Shown here: positions 7,562-15,526 of the stretch, piece by piece
Position numbering within the stretch: the first letter of the stretch is position 1
Layout: the number at the start of each line of letters is the position of its first letter
Assembly (NCBI GenBank): GCA_035525905.1
Contig: DATLDK010000087.1
Coordinates: 1 to 62,334, forward strand
DNA: 62,334 nt
Direction of reading: 5' to 3'
DNA from: Gaiellasilicea sp035525905
GTDB lineage: Bacteria; Actinomycetota; Thermoleophilia; Gaiellales; Gaiellaceae
Notes under the pieces: model-generated
Told to the model about the DNA's origin: nothing
Database searches by the model: none
The model's input: the letters and a program-made list of their open reading frames with translations, nothing else
Made by a program: the position numbers and the translations under genes

Positions 7562-7993
7562 GTGTTCTGGCTCGACAACGGCACGCAAGCCGAGCTCGAT
7601 GAGCTCCTCGACCGCGGTCCGGTGCTGCTCCTCTTCTACCTCTTCGACTGGTCGCCGACCTGAACGCAGGAGCTGCGTCTCCTGCGTGACAGGAGCGCCG
7701 ATTTCGAGCAGGCAGGCGTGCGGGTCTTCGGCGTCTCCCGCGATTCGCACTGGTCGCACCGCGCGTGGAAGGAGTCGCTCGGAATCGAGGTGCCGCTCCT
7801 CTCAGACTGGAACGGCGCGCTCGCGAAGCGCTTCGGCGCAGCGCGGGTCTGGCGCTGGATGGAAGGGGTGCCGCGGCGCAGTGCCTTCCTCGTCGGCGAG
7901 GACGGTACGGTGCTCGGATCGTGGCGGTACGAGGACTCGGACGTGCCCGACTTCGACGAGCTGCTCGCGGCCGCGCGGGCGTTGGCGGGCTAG
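7562..7993 (+). CDS. Selenocysteine-containing peroxiredoxin (in-frame TGA at codon 34)
   Basis: The frame runs from GTG 7562 to TAG 7991 and is broken only by TGA 7661-7663. Reading that codon as Sec gives a 143-residue thioredoxin-fold peroxiredoxin. Residues 23-37 read LLLFYLFDWSPTUTQ, matching the family active-site loop (SPxCT) with U at the peroxidatic Cys. R near PRRSAFLVGEDG fits the conserved active-site Arg. There is no cysteine anywhere, so it would be a 1-Sec peroxidase recycled by an outside reductant. A hairpin fitting the bacterial SECIS model follows the TGA. The downstream half is intact and conserved, which argues against a pseudogene. It lies between M14 and membrane-protein genes in the ECF operon. 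Confidence 0.85.
7675..7698 (+). promoter_or_regulatory. Candidate bacterial SECIS element of the peroxiredoxin gene
   Basis: Starts 11 bases after the TGA. Arms GCG plus CTCCTG pair with CAGGAG plus CGC, leaving a single bulged T at 7678 and a five-base loop CGTGA (7685-7689) with GU. A bulged U and a GU loop at this spacing are what SelB recognises in the E. coli fdhF element. Confidence 0.7.
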
Positions 7994-9423
7994 CGCTCGC
8001 GCTCTATCTCGGTGCGGGGGTGCTCGCCACCTCACCTGCCGTCTTCGAGACCGACCACTTCCTCGGCTACGGCGCGCCGCGCGAGGGACGGGTGACACCG
8101 GGTGACCACCTGCAGACGGCCTACAACCTCTGGCTGCCGGGGCACCAGCTCGCCCGCGGCGCGAGGCCTTGGGTCGACCCCTACAGCTTTCAGCCGGAGA
8201 TCGAGCCGCGCGTGAACTTCGCCGGTTGGCCGTTCGCGGTCGTCTACGGGCCGCTGCGGGCGCTGCTCGGCACCGTGGCGGGCTGGAACCTGTTCGTCCT
8301 GCTCAGCTACGCGGGTGCCGGCGGCTTGGCGGCGCTCTGGCTGCGCGCGCTCGGCCTGCCGCTCGGCGCGGCGATCGTGGGGGGGCTCGCCTTCACCCTG
8401 GCGCCCTACCGCGTCGCCCAGTCGACCGGTCACCTCCTCGGCCCGATCTCGATGCTGCTTCCGCTCGCGCTCTACGGGCTCGAGCGCCGGCAGGCCTGGC
8501 TCGCCGCGCTCGCGCTGGCGTCGATCCCGCTCTCCGGCCAGGTGCACCTCGCTCTCGGCGCCGTCCCGTTCGTGCTCGCCTATGCGCTCGCCCGCAGGCG
8601 AGCGTGGCTCGGTGCGATCGCCACTGCCGCGGGCGTTGCAGCAGGCGTCGTCGTCTGGGCTCTCTCACTGCATGACGCCGTCGAGCGCCCCTACTCCGAG
8701 GTCGAGCGCTACTCGGCGTCGGTGAGCGACTTCTTCAGCCGCAACCCGGCCGAGTTCGAGCGCTTCACATACGTCGGCTGGGTGCTGCCCGTCGTCGCGC
8801 TCGCAGGCGTGGGGTGCTTGTGTTTCAGAAGCACGATCTCCTCCGGCCGAAGGCTCGCCCTGGTGCTCGGCCTGGGCGTACTGGCTCCCTGCCTCCTCGC
8901 GCTCGGGGCGAGCCTTCCCGGTTACGGCGTGCTCTGGCGGCACACGCCGCTGCACTCGACCCGAGTCCCCGAGCGGCTGTTGCCGATCGCGTGCCTCTGC
9001 CTCGCGGGACTCGCAGCCGCAGCAGTCGCTTGTGTTTCAGAAACACGAGCTCGCTCGCGGCTCGTCGCGGCGGTCGCGGCCCTCGTGGTGGCGGCCGACC
9101 TCTGGGTGCCGCTCTACGACCCCCTCAACGCGGATGAGGGCAACGCGGTCTACGCCCGCGTGGCCGCCGCTCCTTCCGGGCGGCTGCTCGAGGTTCCCGT
9201 GCTGGCGCCGGACTCCTACGCCGGCAGCGTCTACCTCTACTACGCGATGCAGGCACCCCGGGAGCGGCCGCTCGGGTACTCGACCGCAGCTCCGTCCGAG
9301 GCCTTTCGCACGGCCGGCGAGCTGCCGGGCAGCGCGCGCGATCTGGGCGTCTCGGTGGTGGTCGAGTACTCGAACGGCGCGCCGGTTCGGGCGACGCGCG
9401 ACCTGCGGACACCGCTACCGTGA
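7921..9423 (+). CDS. Polytopic membrane protein, GT-C glycosyltransferase/YfhO-like topology
   Basis: About 500 residues with some ten hydrophobic segments in the first 370 residues, followed by a hydrophilic C-terminal part of about 110 residues (from DLWVPLYDPLN). The first outer loop carries charged residues (PGDHLQTAYNLWLPGHQLAR), as in membrane glycosyltransferases that use lipid-linked sugars. I see no proof of catalysis. GTG 7921 is the best upstream start, giving an Arg-rich N-terminus before the first helix, and overlaps the peroxiredoxin gene by 73 bases; the start is uncertain. The gene contains two copies of a palindromic repeat read in frame. Confidence 0.6.
   Translation: MAVRGLGRARLRRAARGRAGVGGLALALYLGAGVLATSPAVFETDHFLGYGAPREGRVTPGDHLQTAYNLWLPGHQLARGARPWVDPYSFQPEIEPRVNFAGWPFAVVYGPLRALLGTVAGWNLFVLLSYAGAGGLAALWLRALGLPLGAAIVGGLAFTLAPYRVAQSTGHLLGPISMLLPLALYGLERRQAWLAALALASIPLSGQVHLALGAVPFVLAYALARRRAWLGAIATAAGVAAGVVVWALSLHDAVERPYSEVERYSASVSDFFSRNPAEFERFTYVGWVLPVVALAGVGCLCFRSTISSGRRLALVLGLGVLAPCLLALGASLPGYGVLWRHTPLHSTRVPERLLPIACLCLAGLAAAAVACVSETRARSRLVAAVAALVVAADLWVPLYDPLNADEGNAVYARVAAAPSGRLLEVPVLAPDSYAGSVYLYYAMQAPRERPLGYSTAAPSEAFRTAGELPGSARDLGVSVVVEYSNGAPVRATRDLRTPLP
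8814..8840 (+). repeat. Dispersed palindromic element, copy 1
   Basis: Core GTGTTTCAGAAGCAC inside a coding region. Twenty-five bases (8816-8840) match copy 2 at 9028-9052 with two differences. Outer arms GTGCTT (8814-8819) and AAGCAC (8829-8834) are complementary. Confidence 0.6.
9028..9052 (+). repeat. Dispersed palindromic element, copy 2
   Basis: Perfect core GTGTTTC-A-GAAACAC at 9032-9046 with further pairing GCT/AGC outside it. It is in the same gene as copy 1 but encodes different residues, so the two copies are in different frames. Confidence 0.65.
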
Positions 9424-9429
9424 TCGGGG

Positions 9430-10251
9430 ATGGCGGTGACTGCAGACGGACGCTCCCGCGTTCTTGCCGACGGCAACGAGATCCCGCTGCTCGGCCTCGG
9501 CGTCTGGCAGGTGCCGGACGGGCTTGAGACCGAGAACGCGGTCCGGTGGGCGCTCGAGCTGGGCTACCGCCACATCGACACCGCGCAGGCCTACGGCAAC
9601 GAGGAGAGCGTTGGCCGTGCGCTCCGGGACAGCGGCGTGCCGCGCGACGAGGTCTTCATCACGACGAAGTTCCATCCGGGCCGAAAGGACGCGGGCGACG
9701 AGGCGCAACGAAGCCTCGAGCGGCTCGGCGTCGACCAGCTCGACCTCTACCTCGTCCACTGGCCGCAAGGCGGGCCGACGTGGGCCTGGCCGGGTATGGA
9801 GCGCGCTCGGGAGCGAGGCCACGCGCGCTCGATCGGCGTCTCGAACTTCAGCGTGGGCGAGCTCGACGAGGTGCTGGCAGTGGCGGAGCAGCCACCGGTC
9901 TTGAATCAGGTTCAGTTCAGCGCGCTCAAGTTCCGGCGCCAGCTGCTCGAAGCCTGCGAGGAGCGCAGCGTCGCGCTCGAGGCTTACAGCCCGCTCGGCA
10001 CCGGCCGGCATCTCTCCGACGAGCGCGTCGGCGCCATCGCGGAGCGCGTCGGACGAACGCCGGCGCAGGTGCTTCTGCGGTGGTGCCTGCAGCGGGATGT
10101 CGTTGTCATTCCCAAATCCACGCACCGCGACCGCATCGAAGAGAACGGCCAGGTCTTCGATTTCACGTTGTCCGACGAGGAGATGGCCGCGCTCGACGCA
10201 CTCGACGACACGCGCGGGACCGAGCGCGCGCTCGAGCGCCCCTGGTGGTAG
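9430..10251 (+). CDS. Aldo/keto reductase
   Basis: A 273-residue NADPH-dependent AKR with the full tetrad D50, Y55, K80 and H110 and the usual signatures (GYRHIDTAQAYGNEESVG near 45; IPKSTHRDRIEEN near 225 for cofactor binding). It resembles 2,5-diketo-D-gluconate reductase/methylglyoxal reductase types, but the physiological carbonyl substrate cannot be told. Six bases separate it from the membrane protein gene, with TACCGT 8 bases upstream, so it may be both co-transcribed and separately expressed. Converges on fabI with an 11-base gap. Confidence 0.92.
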   Translation: MAVTADGRSRVLADGNEIPLLGLGVWQVPDGLETENAVRWALELGYRHIDTAQAYGNEESVGRALRDSGVPRDEVFITTKFHPGRKDAGDEAQRSLERLGVDQLDLYLVHWPQGGPTWAWPGMERARERGHARSIGVSNFSVGELDEVLAVAEQPPVLNQVQFSALKFRRQLLEACEERSVALEAYSPLGTGRHLSDERVGAIAERVGRTPAQVLLRWCLQRDVVVIPKSTHRDRIEENGQVFDFTLSDEEMAALDALDDTRGTERALERPWW

Positions 10252-10262
10252 GCCAGCCTCGG

Positions 10263-11039
10263 CTACATGCCCATCGCGTGATACCCGGCGTCGACGTAGA
10301 GCGTCGTCCCGGTGACGTTCCTCGCATCGTCCGAGAGTAGATAGGCAGCAGCGGAGCCGACATCGTCGGCGTCGATGTGGCGGCGCAGGGGCGCACGCTC
10401 GACGAACATCGTCTCCATCTCGGTGAAACCGGCGATGGAGCGGGCGGCCAGCGTCCGCACCGGGCCGGCCGAGACCGCGTTGACCCGGATCTCCTTCTCG
10501 CCGAGGTCCCAGGCGAGGTACTTGACGGATGCGTCGAGCGTCGCCTTCGCCACCCCCATGACGTTGTAGTGCGGCACCGCGCGCTCACCGCCCAGGTACG
10601 TCATGGTCACGATCGAGCCGCCTCCGGCCGCCTCCATCAGCGGCTCGGCAGCGCGCGCAGCCGCGACGAGCGAGTACGCGCTGATATCGAGAGCCATCCA
10701 GAATCTGTCGCGCGGAGTGTCGGTGAAGCGCCCTTCCAGGTCCTCGGCGGCGGCGAAGGCCACCGAGTGGACGAGGAGGTCGAGCTTCCCGTCCCAGGCA
10801 GTGGCCGCCTCGCCGAAGACGCGGTCGATGTCGGCGTCCGAACGCACATCGCACGGCGTCACGAGCTCCGAGCCGACGGACGACGCCAGCTCGCGTACGT
10901 TGCTCTCGATCCGTTCGCCCTGGAACGTGAAGGCGAGCTCGGCGCCCTCCTCCGCCAGCCGCTTCGCGATCGCCCAGGCGATCGAGCGCTTGTTGGCCAC
11001 GCCCAGGACGAGCGCGCGCTTGCCGTCGAACCTGCCCAC
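10263..11039 (-). CDS. fabI: Enoyl-[acyl-carrier-protein] reductase (NADH)
   Basis: A 258-residue FabI, the last reductive step of type II fatty acid elongation. The classic-SDR-variant cofactor site GVANKRSIAW is at 13-22 and the catalytic set Y148, Y158 and K165 shows the Y-x6-K spacing that separates FabI from ordinary SDRs. Full family length. GTG 11039 has TAGACT exactly 6 bases upstream, suggesting a leaderless transcript. Divergent from the subtilase gene. Confidence 0.95.
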   Translation of the reverse strand: MGRFDGKRALVLGVANKRSIAWAIAKRLAEEGAELAFTFQGERIESNVRELASSVGSELVTPCDVRSDADIDRVFGEAATAWDGKLDLLVHSVAFAAAEDLEGRFTDTPRDRFWMALDISAYSLVAAARAAEPLMEAAGGGSIVTMTYLGGERAVPHYNVMGVAKATLDASVKYLAWDLGEKEIRVNAVSAGPVRTLAARSIAGFTEMETMFVERAPLRRHIDADDVGSAAAYLLSDDARNVTGTTLYVDAGYHAMGM

Positions 11040-11045
11040 GGCGCG

Positions 11046-11051
11046 AGTCTA
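11046..11051 (-). promoter_or_regulatory. -10 element of fabI
   Basis: TAGACT, 6 bases upstream of GTG 11039. Confidence 0.5.
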
Positions 11052-11074
11052 AGGCAGCCATGGAGAAGTGCGGC

Positions 11075-11080
11075 TACTCT
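11075..11080 (+). promoter_or_regulatory. -10 element of the subtilase gene
   Basis: TACTCT, 7 bases upstream of GTG 11088. Confidence 0.45.
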
Positions 11081-11087
11081 GCCGTTC

Positions 11088-14000
11088 GTGCGCCGCCTCG
11101 TCGGATCGATCGCACTCGGCGCGGCGCTCTTGGCCGCGGCGACCGCGTCTGCAAGCCTCCAGCCGATCGAGCGGCATCAGGGCGAGATCGAGATCCCGCG
11201 CGTGCGCGCCGGCACGATCACCGTCCCGAAAGCGCATCGCGAAGGACGCATCACGGTCATCCTCACGCTCGCGGACCCGCCGCTCGCGGCGTACTCCCGA
11301 ACACTGGCGGGGAGTAGTGGCGTGCGGCGGCTACAGACGTCGACGGGCGCGGCGCGGGCGTACGTCGCCAAGCTCCAGCGGGCGCAGCGCGCCGCCGCCG
11401 CAACGCTCAAGCGAGCGATCCCGGAGGCGAAAGTCGAGCGGAGCTTCACGATCCTGCTCAACGGGATGGCGGTGAACCTCCCTACGACCGAGCTGGCGCG
11501 AGCGGCGAAGCTCTCGTTCACCCGGAAGCTCTACCCGAGCTACCGCTACACGCTAGCCCTCAACCGCAGTCCCGGGCTGATCGGCGCCGACGCTCTCGCT
11601 GCGGCCGGCGGCGGCGCCGGCGAGGGCATGAAGATCGCGGTCGTGGACGACGGCGTCGACCCGGCAAACCGGTTCTTCAACCCGGAGGGCTTCAGCTATC
11701 CCCCGGGGTTCCCCAAGGGTGGAGTCAAGTGGACGACGCCGAAGGTGATCGTCGCGCGTGCGTTCGTCGGCACGGGCGCGGACGAGCGCAGCCGGCTCGC
11801 GCTGGATCCGAAGGCCTCGTTCCACGGCACGCACGTCGCCGGTATCGCGGCCGGGGACGCGGGCACGACCGCCCCCGCCGGCACCGACCATCCGACGACG
11901 CCCGGGCTCTCAGGCGTCGCTCCGCGGGCGCAGATCGGCAATTACCGGGTGTTCAACGTCCCGACTCCCGCCGGCCACGTGGGCAACACGCCCGAGATCG
12001 TCGCCGCTTTCGAGTCCGCCGTCCGGGACGGGATGGACGTGATCAACTTCTCGGGCGGGGGCCCTCAGACCGATCCCGAGAGCGACGCCCTGGTCGAGGC
12101 AGTCCGAAACGTCGCGGCGGCAGGCGTCGTTCCCGTGATCTCGGCTGGCAACGACCGCGACGACTACGGGCTCGGCTCCGCCGGCTCGCCCGGGACGGCC
12201 CCGGACGCGATCTCGGTCGCCGCGCTCTCCAACGCGCATGTCTTCGCCCCGGCCCTGAGCGTGACCGCGCCCGGCGCCCCTGCTCCACTGACCCGGATTC
12301 CGTTCGCGCGCGGAGCGGGCGGTGCGTCCCCGGCCGGCTGGGCGACTTCCGACGTTCCGCTCGTGGACGTCGGCACGCTGATCGGCGTCAACGGCGCCCC
12401 GGTGCCGCGGAATCTCTGCGGGCCCGTGGGCAACCTGAACGGTGGCGCTTCACCCCTCCCGGCCGGCTCGCTGACAGGGGCGATCGCGCTCGTCACGCGG
12501 GGTGTCTGCACCTTCGCCTTGAAAGCCGCTCGCGTGAAGGCCGCCGGCGCGATCGGCCTCGTCGTCGTCGACAACCGACCCGGGGAAGCGAACGGCATCC
12601 CCGTCGCCCTGGCCGTTCCCGCCGGCATGATCTCCGACGCCGACGGCGCGGCGCTGCGCTCCTATTTGGAGAGCCGCGGCGGCCGCACGGCGATCCGCAT
12701 CGGGCGCGACAACCAAGAGCTCGTCACGGGCCGCAGCGGGGTCGTCACCAGCTTCTCCTCGGGAGGCCTAACGGCGTTCGGCCACCTGCTCAAGCCCGAT
12801 CTCGGGGCGCCGGGCGGGCAGATCCTCTCGTCCACGCTCCCGATCGCGGGCGGCCCGTTCGCCTCGTTCGATGGGACGAGCATGGCGGCGCCCCACATCA
12901 CGGGCGCAGTGGCATTGCTGTTGCAGCGTCACCCGAATTGGACGCCGCGTCAGGTCAAGTCGGCGCTCGTCTCGACGGCGGCAAGCGCCTGGGCGGACAC
13001 CGCGCGCACGGTCGAGGCGCCGGTGCTCACGGCAGGATCGGGCGAGGCGGACGTCGTCGCTGCCAACGACCCGAAGCTCTTCACCGACCCGGTCTCCCTC
13101 TCGTACTCCGACGTCAACGTCAGCCACGGCACCGCGTCGAAGTCGATGCTGCTCGCGGTCTCCGACGCGGGCGGCGGCGCCGGCTCCTGGACGATCGAAG
13201 TGCGGCCGCAGTCGCAGCCGAGCGGTGTCCAGATCATCGTGCCGGGCACGATCACCCTGACGCCCGGCGGAGACGCCCAGGTTCCGGTCACCGTCAGGGC
13301 GGCTGGCGATTCCTCGGTCGGCGAGGCCTACGGCTTCCTGCTCCTGCGCCGCGGCAGCGTGACAAGGAAGGTGGCGTACGCGCTGCTCGTGACGCGGCCC
13401 GGACTCGAGCAGGCGCCGGTGATCCCGCTGGGCCAGTTCCAGTCGGGCGACACGCGCAAGGGAGTCTCGCGGGCCTCCGTCTACCGCTATCCGGCAGCCG
13501 CCTTCGGTCCGGCCCCGAGCTACGTCGGTGCGCCGGTGAACGAGGACGGCGCCGAAACGCTCTACCGGATTCGGATCGACGAGCCCGCGATCAACCTCGG
13601 CGCGGCGGTGATCGCGGCCTCGCCGGGAGCGCTGATCCACCCCTGGGTCCTCGGCTCCCCGGACGAGAACGACGTGCAGGGCTATGCCGGCACGCCCGTG
13701 AACGTCAACAACCTGACGCTCGACTTCCCACTGGACATCGGCGCCGCGGCGACGGTCTTCCCGCGCACGAAGTCGTACTACGTCTCCGTCGACTCCGGGC
13801 GGGACCAGTTCACGGGCCGCTCGCTGGCCGGGTCCTACGTGCTGCGCGCGTGGGTGGACGACCTGCAGCCGCCGCTGCTCGGGCTGATCACGAGCCGCGT
13901 TGCGGCCGGGCGGCCGACGATCGCGCTGCGCGTGCTCGACCTCGGCGCCGGCGTCGATCCGTATTCGCTCGTGATCGGCTACCGGCAGGCGCTTGTGGCA

Positions 14001-14471
14001 GCCGCCGCGTACGACCCCGTCAGCGGAATCGCGATCTTCCCGCTGCCGGCCCAGGCGCCCGCGCTCAGGCCTGGCAAGCAGCTCCTGTCCGCCTCCGCAG
14101 CCGACTTCCAGGAGGCGAAGAACGTCGACTCGGTGGGAGACGAGCTGCTGCCGAACACCGCTTTCGCGTCCGGCAACATCACCGTCGTCAACGGGCCGGC
14201 GGTCACGTGGGTGACGCCGGACGTCAATGAGTGCACTCCCGCCCAGACGCCTCTCCTCGTGCTGGCGTCCTCCACGGCCGCGGTCCGCTCCGTACGGTTC
14301 CTGGACGGCCGCAAGCCGATCGCGGCGCAGAGCCGCGGCGGAGCCGGGCTCTTCTCCGGTGTCTGGAGGCGCGGTTCGGCGGCCAAGGGCAAGCACACCC
14401 TGCGGGCGATCGTCACGGACGCCAAGGGGCGCAAGGCAGAGGCGCAGCGCGTCGTACGCGTCTGCAAGTAG
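11088..14471 (+). CDS. Secreted subtilisin-like serine protease (S8) with PA domain
   Basis: A 1127-residue exported protease. Residues 1-23 are a signal peptide, about 50-155 an inhibitor I9-like propeptide region, and about 165-650 the S8 catalytic domain with D187 (AVVDDGVD), H246 (FHGTHVAG) and S598 (FDGTSMAAPH). A protease-associated domain is inserted at about 440-530 (GLVVVDNRPGEANGIPVA). The C-terminal 480 residues look like Fn3-like and other beta-sandwich modules. The architecture is that of large extracellular subtilases of actinobacteria, for nutrient protein breakdown or envelope remodelling. GTG 11088 is fixed by the signal peptide. Confidence 0.9.
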   Translation: MRRLVGSIALGAALLAAATASASLQPIERHQGEIEIPRVRAGTITVPKAHREGRITVILTLADPPLAAYSRTLAGSSGVRRLQTSTGAARAYVAKLQRAQRAAAATLKRAIPEAKVERSFTILLNGMAVNLPTTELARAAKLSFTRKLYPSYRYTLALNRSPGLIGADALAAAGGGAGEGMKIAVVDDGVDPANRFFNPEGFSYPPGFPKGGVKWTTPKVIVARAFVGTGADERSRLALDPKASFHGTHVAGIAAGDAGTTAPAGTDHPTTPGLSGVAPRAQIGNYRVFNVPTPAGHVGNTPEIVAAFESAVRDGMDVINFSGGGPQTDPESDALVEAVRNVAAAGVVPVISAGNDRDDYGLGSAGSPGTAPDAISVAALSNAHVFAPALSVTAPGAPAPLTRIPFARGAGGASPAGWATSDVPLVDVGTLIGVNGAPVPRNLCGPVGNLNGGASPLPAGSLTGAIALVTRGVCTFALKAARVKAAGAIGLVVVDNRPGEANGIPVALAVPAGMISDADGAALRSYLESRGGRTAIRIGRDNQELVTGRSGVVTSFSSGGLTAFGHLLKPDLGAPGGQILSSTLPIAGGPFASFDGTSMAAPHITGAVALLLQRHPNWTPRQVKSALVSTAASAWADTARTVEAPVLTAGSGEADVVAANDPKLFTDPVSLSYSDVNVSHGTASKSMLLAVSDAGGGAGSWTIEVRPQSQPSGVQIIVPGTITLTPGGDAQVPVTVRAAGDSSVGEAYGFLLLRRGSVTRKVAYALLVTRPGLEQAPVIPLGQFQSGDTRKGVSRASVYRYPAAAFGPAPSYVGAPVNEDGAETLYRIRIDEPAINLGAAVIAASPGALIHPWVLGSPDENDVQGYAGTPVNVNNLTLDFPLDIGAAATVFPRTKSYYVSVDSGRDQFTGRSLAGSYVLRAWVDDLQPPLLGLITSRVAAGRPTIALRVLDLGAGVDPYSLVIGYRQALVAAAAYDPVSGIAIFPLPAQAPALRPGKQLLSASAADFQEAKNVDSVGDELLPNTAFASGNITVVNGPAVTWVTPDVNECTPAQTPLLVLASSTAAVRSVRFLDGRKPIAAQSRGGAGLFSGVWRRGSAAKGKHTLRAIVTDAKGRKAEAQRVVRVCK

Positions 14472-14479
14472 ACGGCGAG

Positions 14480-14485
14480 TAGGGT
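14480..14485 (+). promoter_or_regulatory. -10 element of the SDR gene
   Basis: TAGGGT, 7 bases upstream of ATG 14493. Confidence 0.45.
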
Positions 14486-14492
14486 CGGCCGC

Positions 14493-15242
14493 ATGAAGGT
14501 GGCCGTCGTGACGGGTGCGTCCAGCGGGATCGGCGCCGCAACCGCCAGAGAGCTGACGCGCCGAGGCTGGGAGTGCGTGCTCGTCGCGCGCCGGCAGGCG
14601 CGGCTGGAGCCGCTCGCGACCGAGTTGAGCGCCGAGCACGAGCTCTGCGACGTCTCGGACCCGACCGACGTCGAACGGGCGGCAGCTGCAATCCTCACAC
14701 GCCATCCGACGGTCGACCTGCTCGTCAACAACGCGGGCATCCCGGCCCGCGGAGACTTCTTCACGCTCGAGCCGGAGCGGATCGAGGCGGTGCTGCGCAC
14801 CAACTACCTCGGCGGCGTGTGGTTCACCCGGGCGCTCGAGCCGGCGTTGCAGGCGGGGTCGCACGTCGTCAACGTCGTCTCGGTAGCCGGTGTGGTCGCC
14901 TTCGGACCAGCGGGCCCGTACGCGGCGTCGAAGCACGCGCAACTCGCATTCTCCCGGTCGCTCGCGGGCCTGCTCTCGGGACGCGGCGTGCAGGTGCACA
15001 CGGTCCTACCAGGCTTCGTCGAGACGGAGGGTTTCCCGCAGAAGAGCGTGCTCACGAGCGCGTTCTTCCGTCGAGCCGTGATCGGACCGGAGCTCGTCGC
15101 GCAGCGGATCGTGCAGGCCGTCGAGTCGGGCCAGCGCGAGCTCTACGTCCCGCGGTGGTACCGCGTCTTCGGGCTCGCCCAGGCGCTCCTACCGGGCTTG
15201 ACCGCGCGCCTCGTGGCGCGGTCGGGGTATCGCCGGACCTAG
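14493..15242 (+). CDS. Short-chain dehydrogenase/reductase
   Basis: A 249-residue classical SDR. The NAD(P)-binding TGASSGIG is at 7-14, NNAG near 76-79, a catalytic Ser in VVSVAG and YAASK near 150. A basic residue pair after strand 2 (ARRQAR) favours NADPH. The C-terminal hydrophobic stretch is like DHRS-type membrane-associated reductases. Substrate unknown. Ends convergently with csoR, overlapping 4 bases. Confidence 0.9.
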   Translation: MKVAVVTGASSGIGAATARELTRRGWECVLVARRQARLEPLATELSAEHELCDVSDPTDVERAAAAILTRHPTVDLLVNNAGIPARGDFFTLEPERIEAVLRTNYLGGVWFTRALEPALQAGSHVVNVVSVAGVVAFGPAGPYAASKHAQLAFSRSLAGLLSGRGVQVHTVLPGFVETEGFPQKSVLTSAFFRRAVIGPELVAQRIVQAVESGQRELYVPRWYRVFGLAQALLPGLTARLVARSGYRRT

Positions 15243-15526
15243 CGGGTCTTCGCGAACCGCTGGACGGCAGCGAGCAGCTCTTCGGTCTTCTCGCGTGCCT
15301 GCGCTTCGTCACCGGAGGCGATCGCCCCCGCGACGCAATGGCTGACGTGGTCGTTGAGCACCTTCAGGCCGACGCTCTCGAGCGCGGTCATCGCTGCGCC
15401 GATCTGCGTGAGGATGTCGATGCAGTAGCGCTCCTCGCCGACCATCTTCTCGATCCCCCGGACCTGTCCCTCGATTCGGCGCAGCCGCTTGCCGATCGCG
15501 ACCTCGTCGTAGCCGTGTCCGGTCAT
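15239..15526 (-). CDS. csoR: CsoR-type copper-sensing repressor
   Basis: A 95-residue all-helical metal sensor. C35, H60 and C64 form the C-H-C Cu(I) site at the spacing of mycobacterial CsoR (C36, H61, C65), and the basic segment GKRLRRIEGQVRGIEKM at 12-28 is the DNA-binding face. It represses copper efflux until Cu(I) binds. The ATG overlaps the copA stop by 4 bases, so it is the last gene of copZ-copA-csoR and controls its own operon through the operator at 17797-17813. Confidence 0.92.
   Translation of the reverse strand: MTGHGYDEVAIGKRLRRIEGQVRGIEKMVGEERYCIDILTQIGAAMTALESVGLKVLNDHVSHCVAGAIASGDEAQAREKTEELLAAVQRFAKTR

Noticed and set aside
7664..7687. A perfect 9-pair hairpin starting directly after the peroxiredoxin TGA (ACGCAGGAG with CTCCTGCGT)
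   Set aside because: It begins with no spacer after the TGA and its loop CTGCGT has no G in the first two positions, so it fits the bacterial SECIS model less well than the overlapping hairpin at 7675-7698. It may be an alternative fold.
7562..7993. Peroxiredoxin as a pseudogene or sequencing error
   Set aside because: Only one TGA, exactly at the catalytic residue, with an intact conserved frame after it and a SECIS-like hairpin; a second gene in the window shows the same pattern.
10377..11087. N-terminal extension of the subtilase frame
   Set aside because: Antisense to fabI; the signal peptide starts at GTG 11088.
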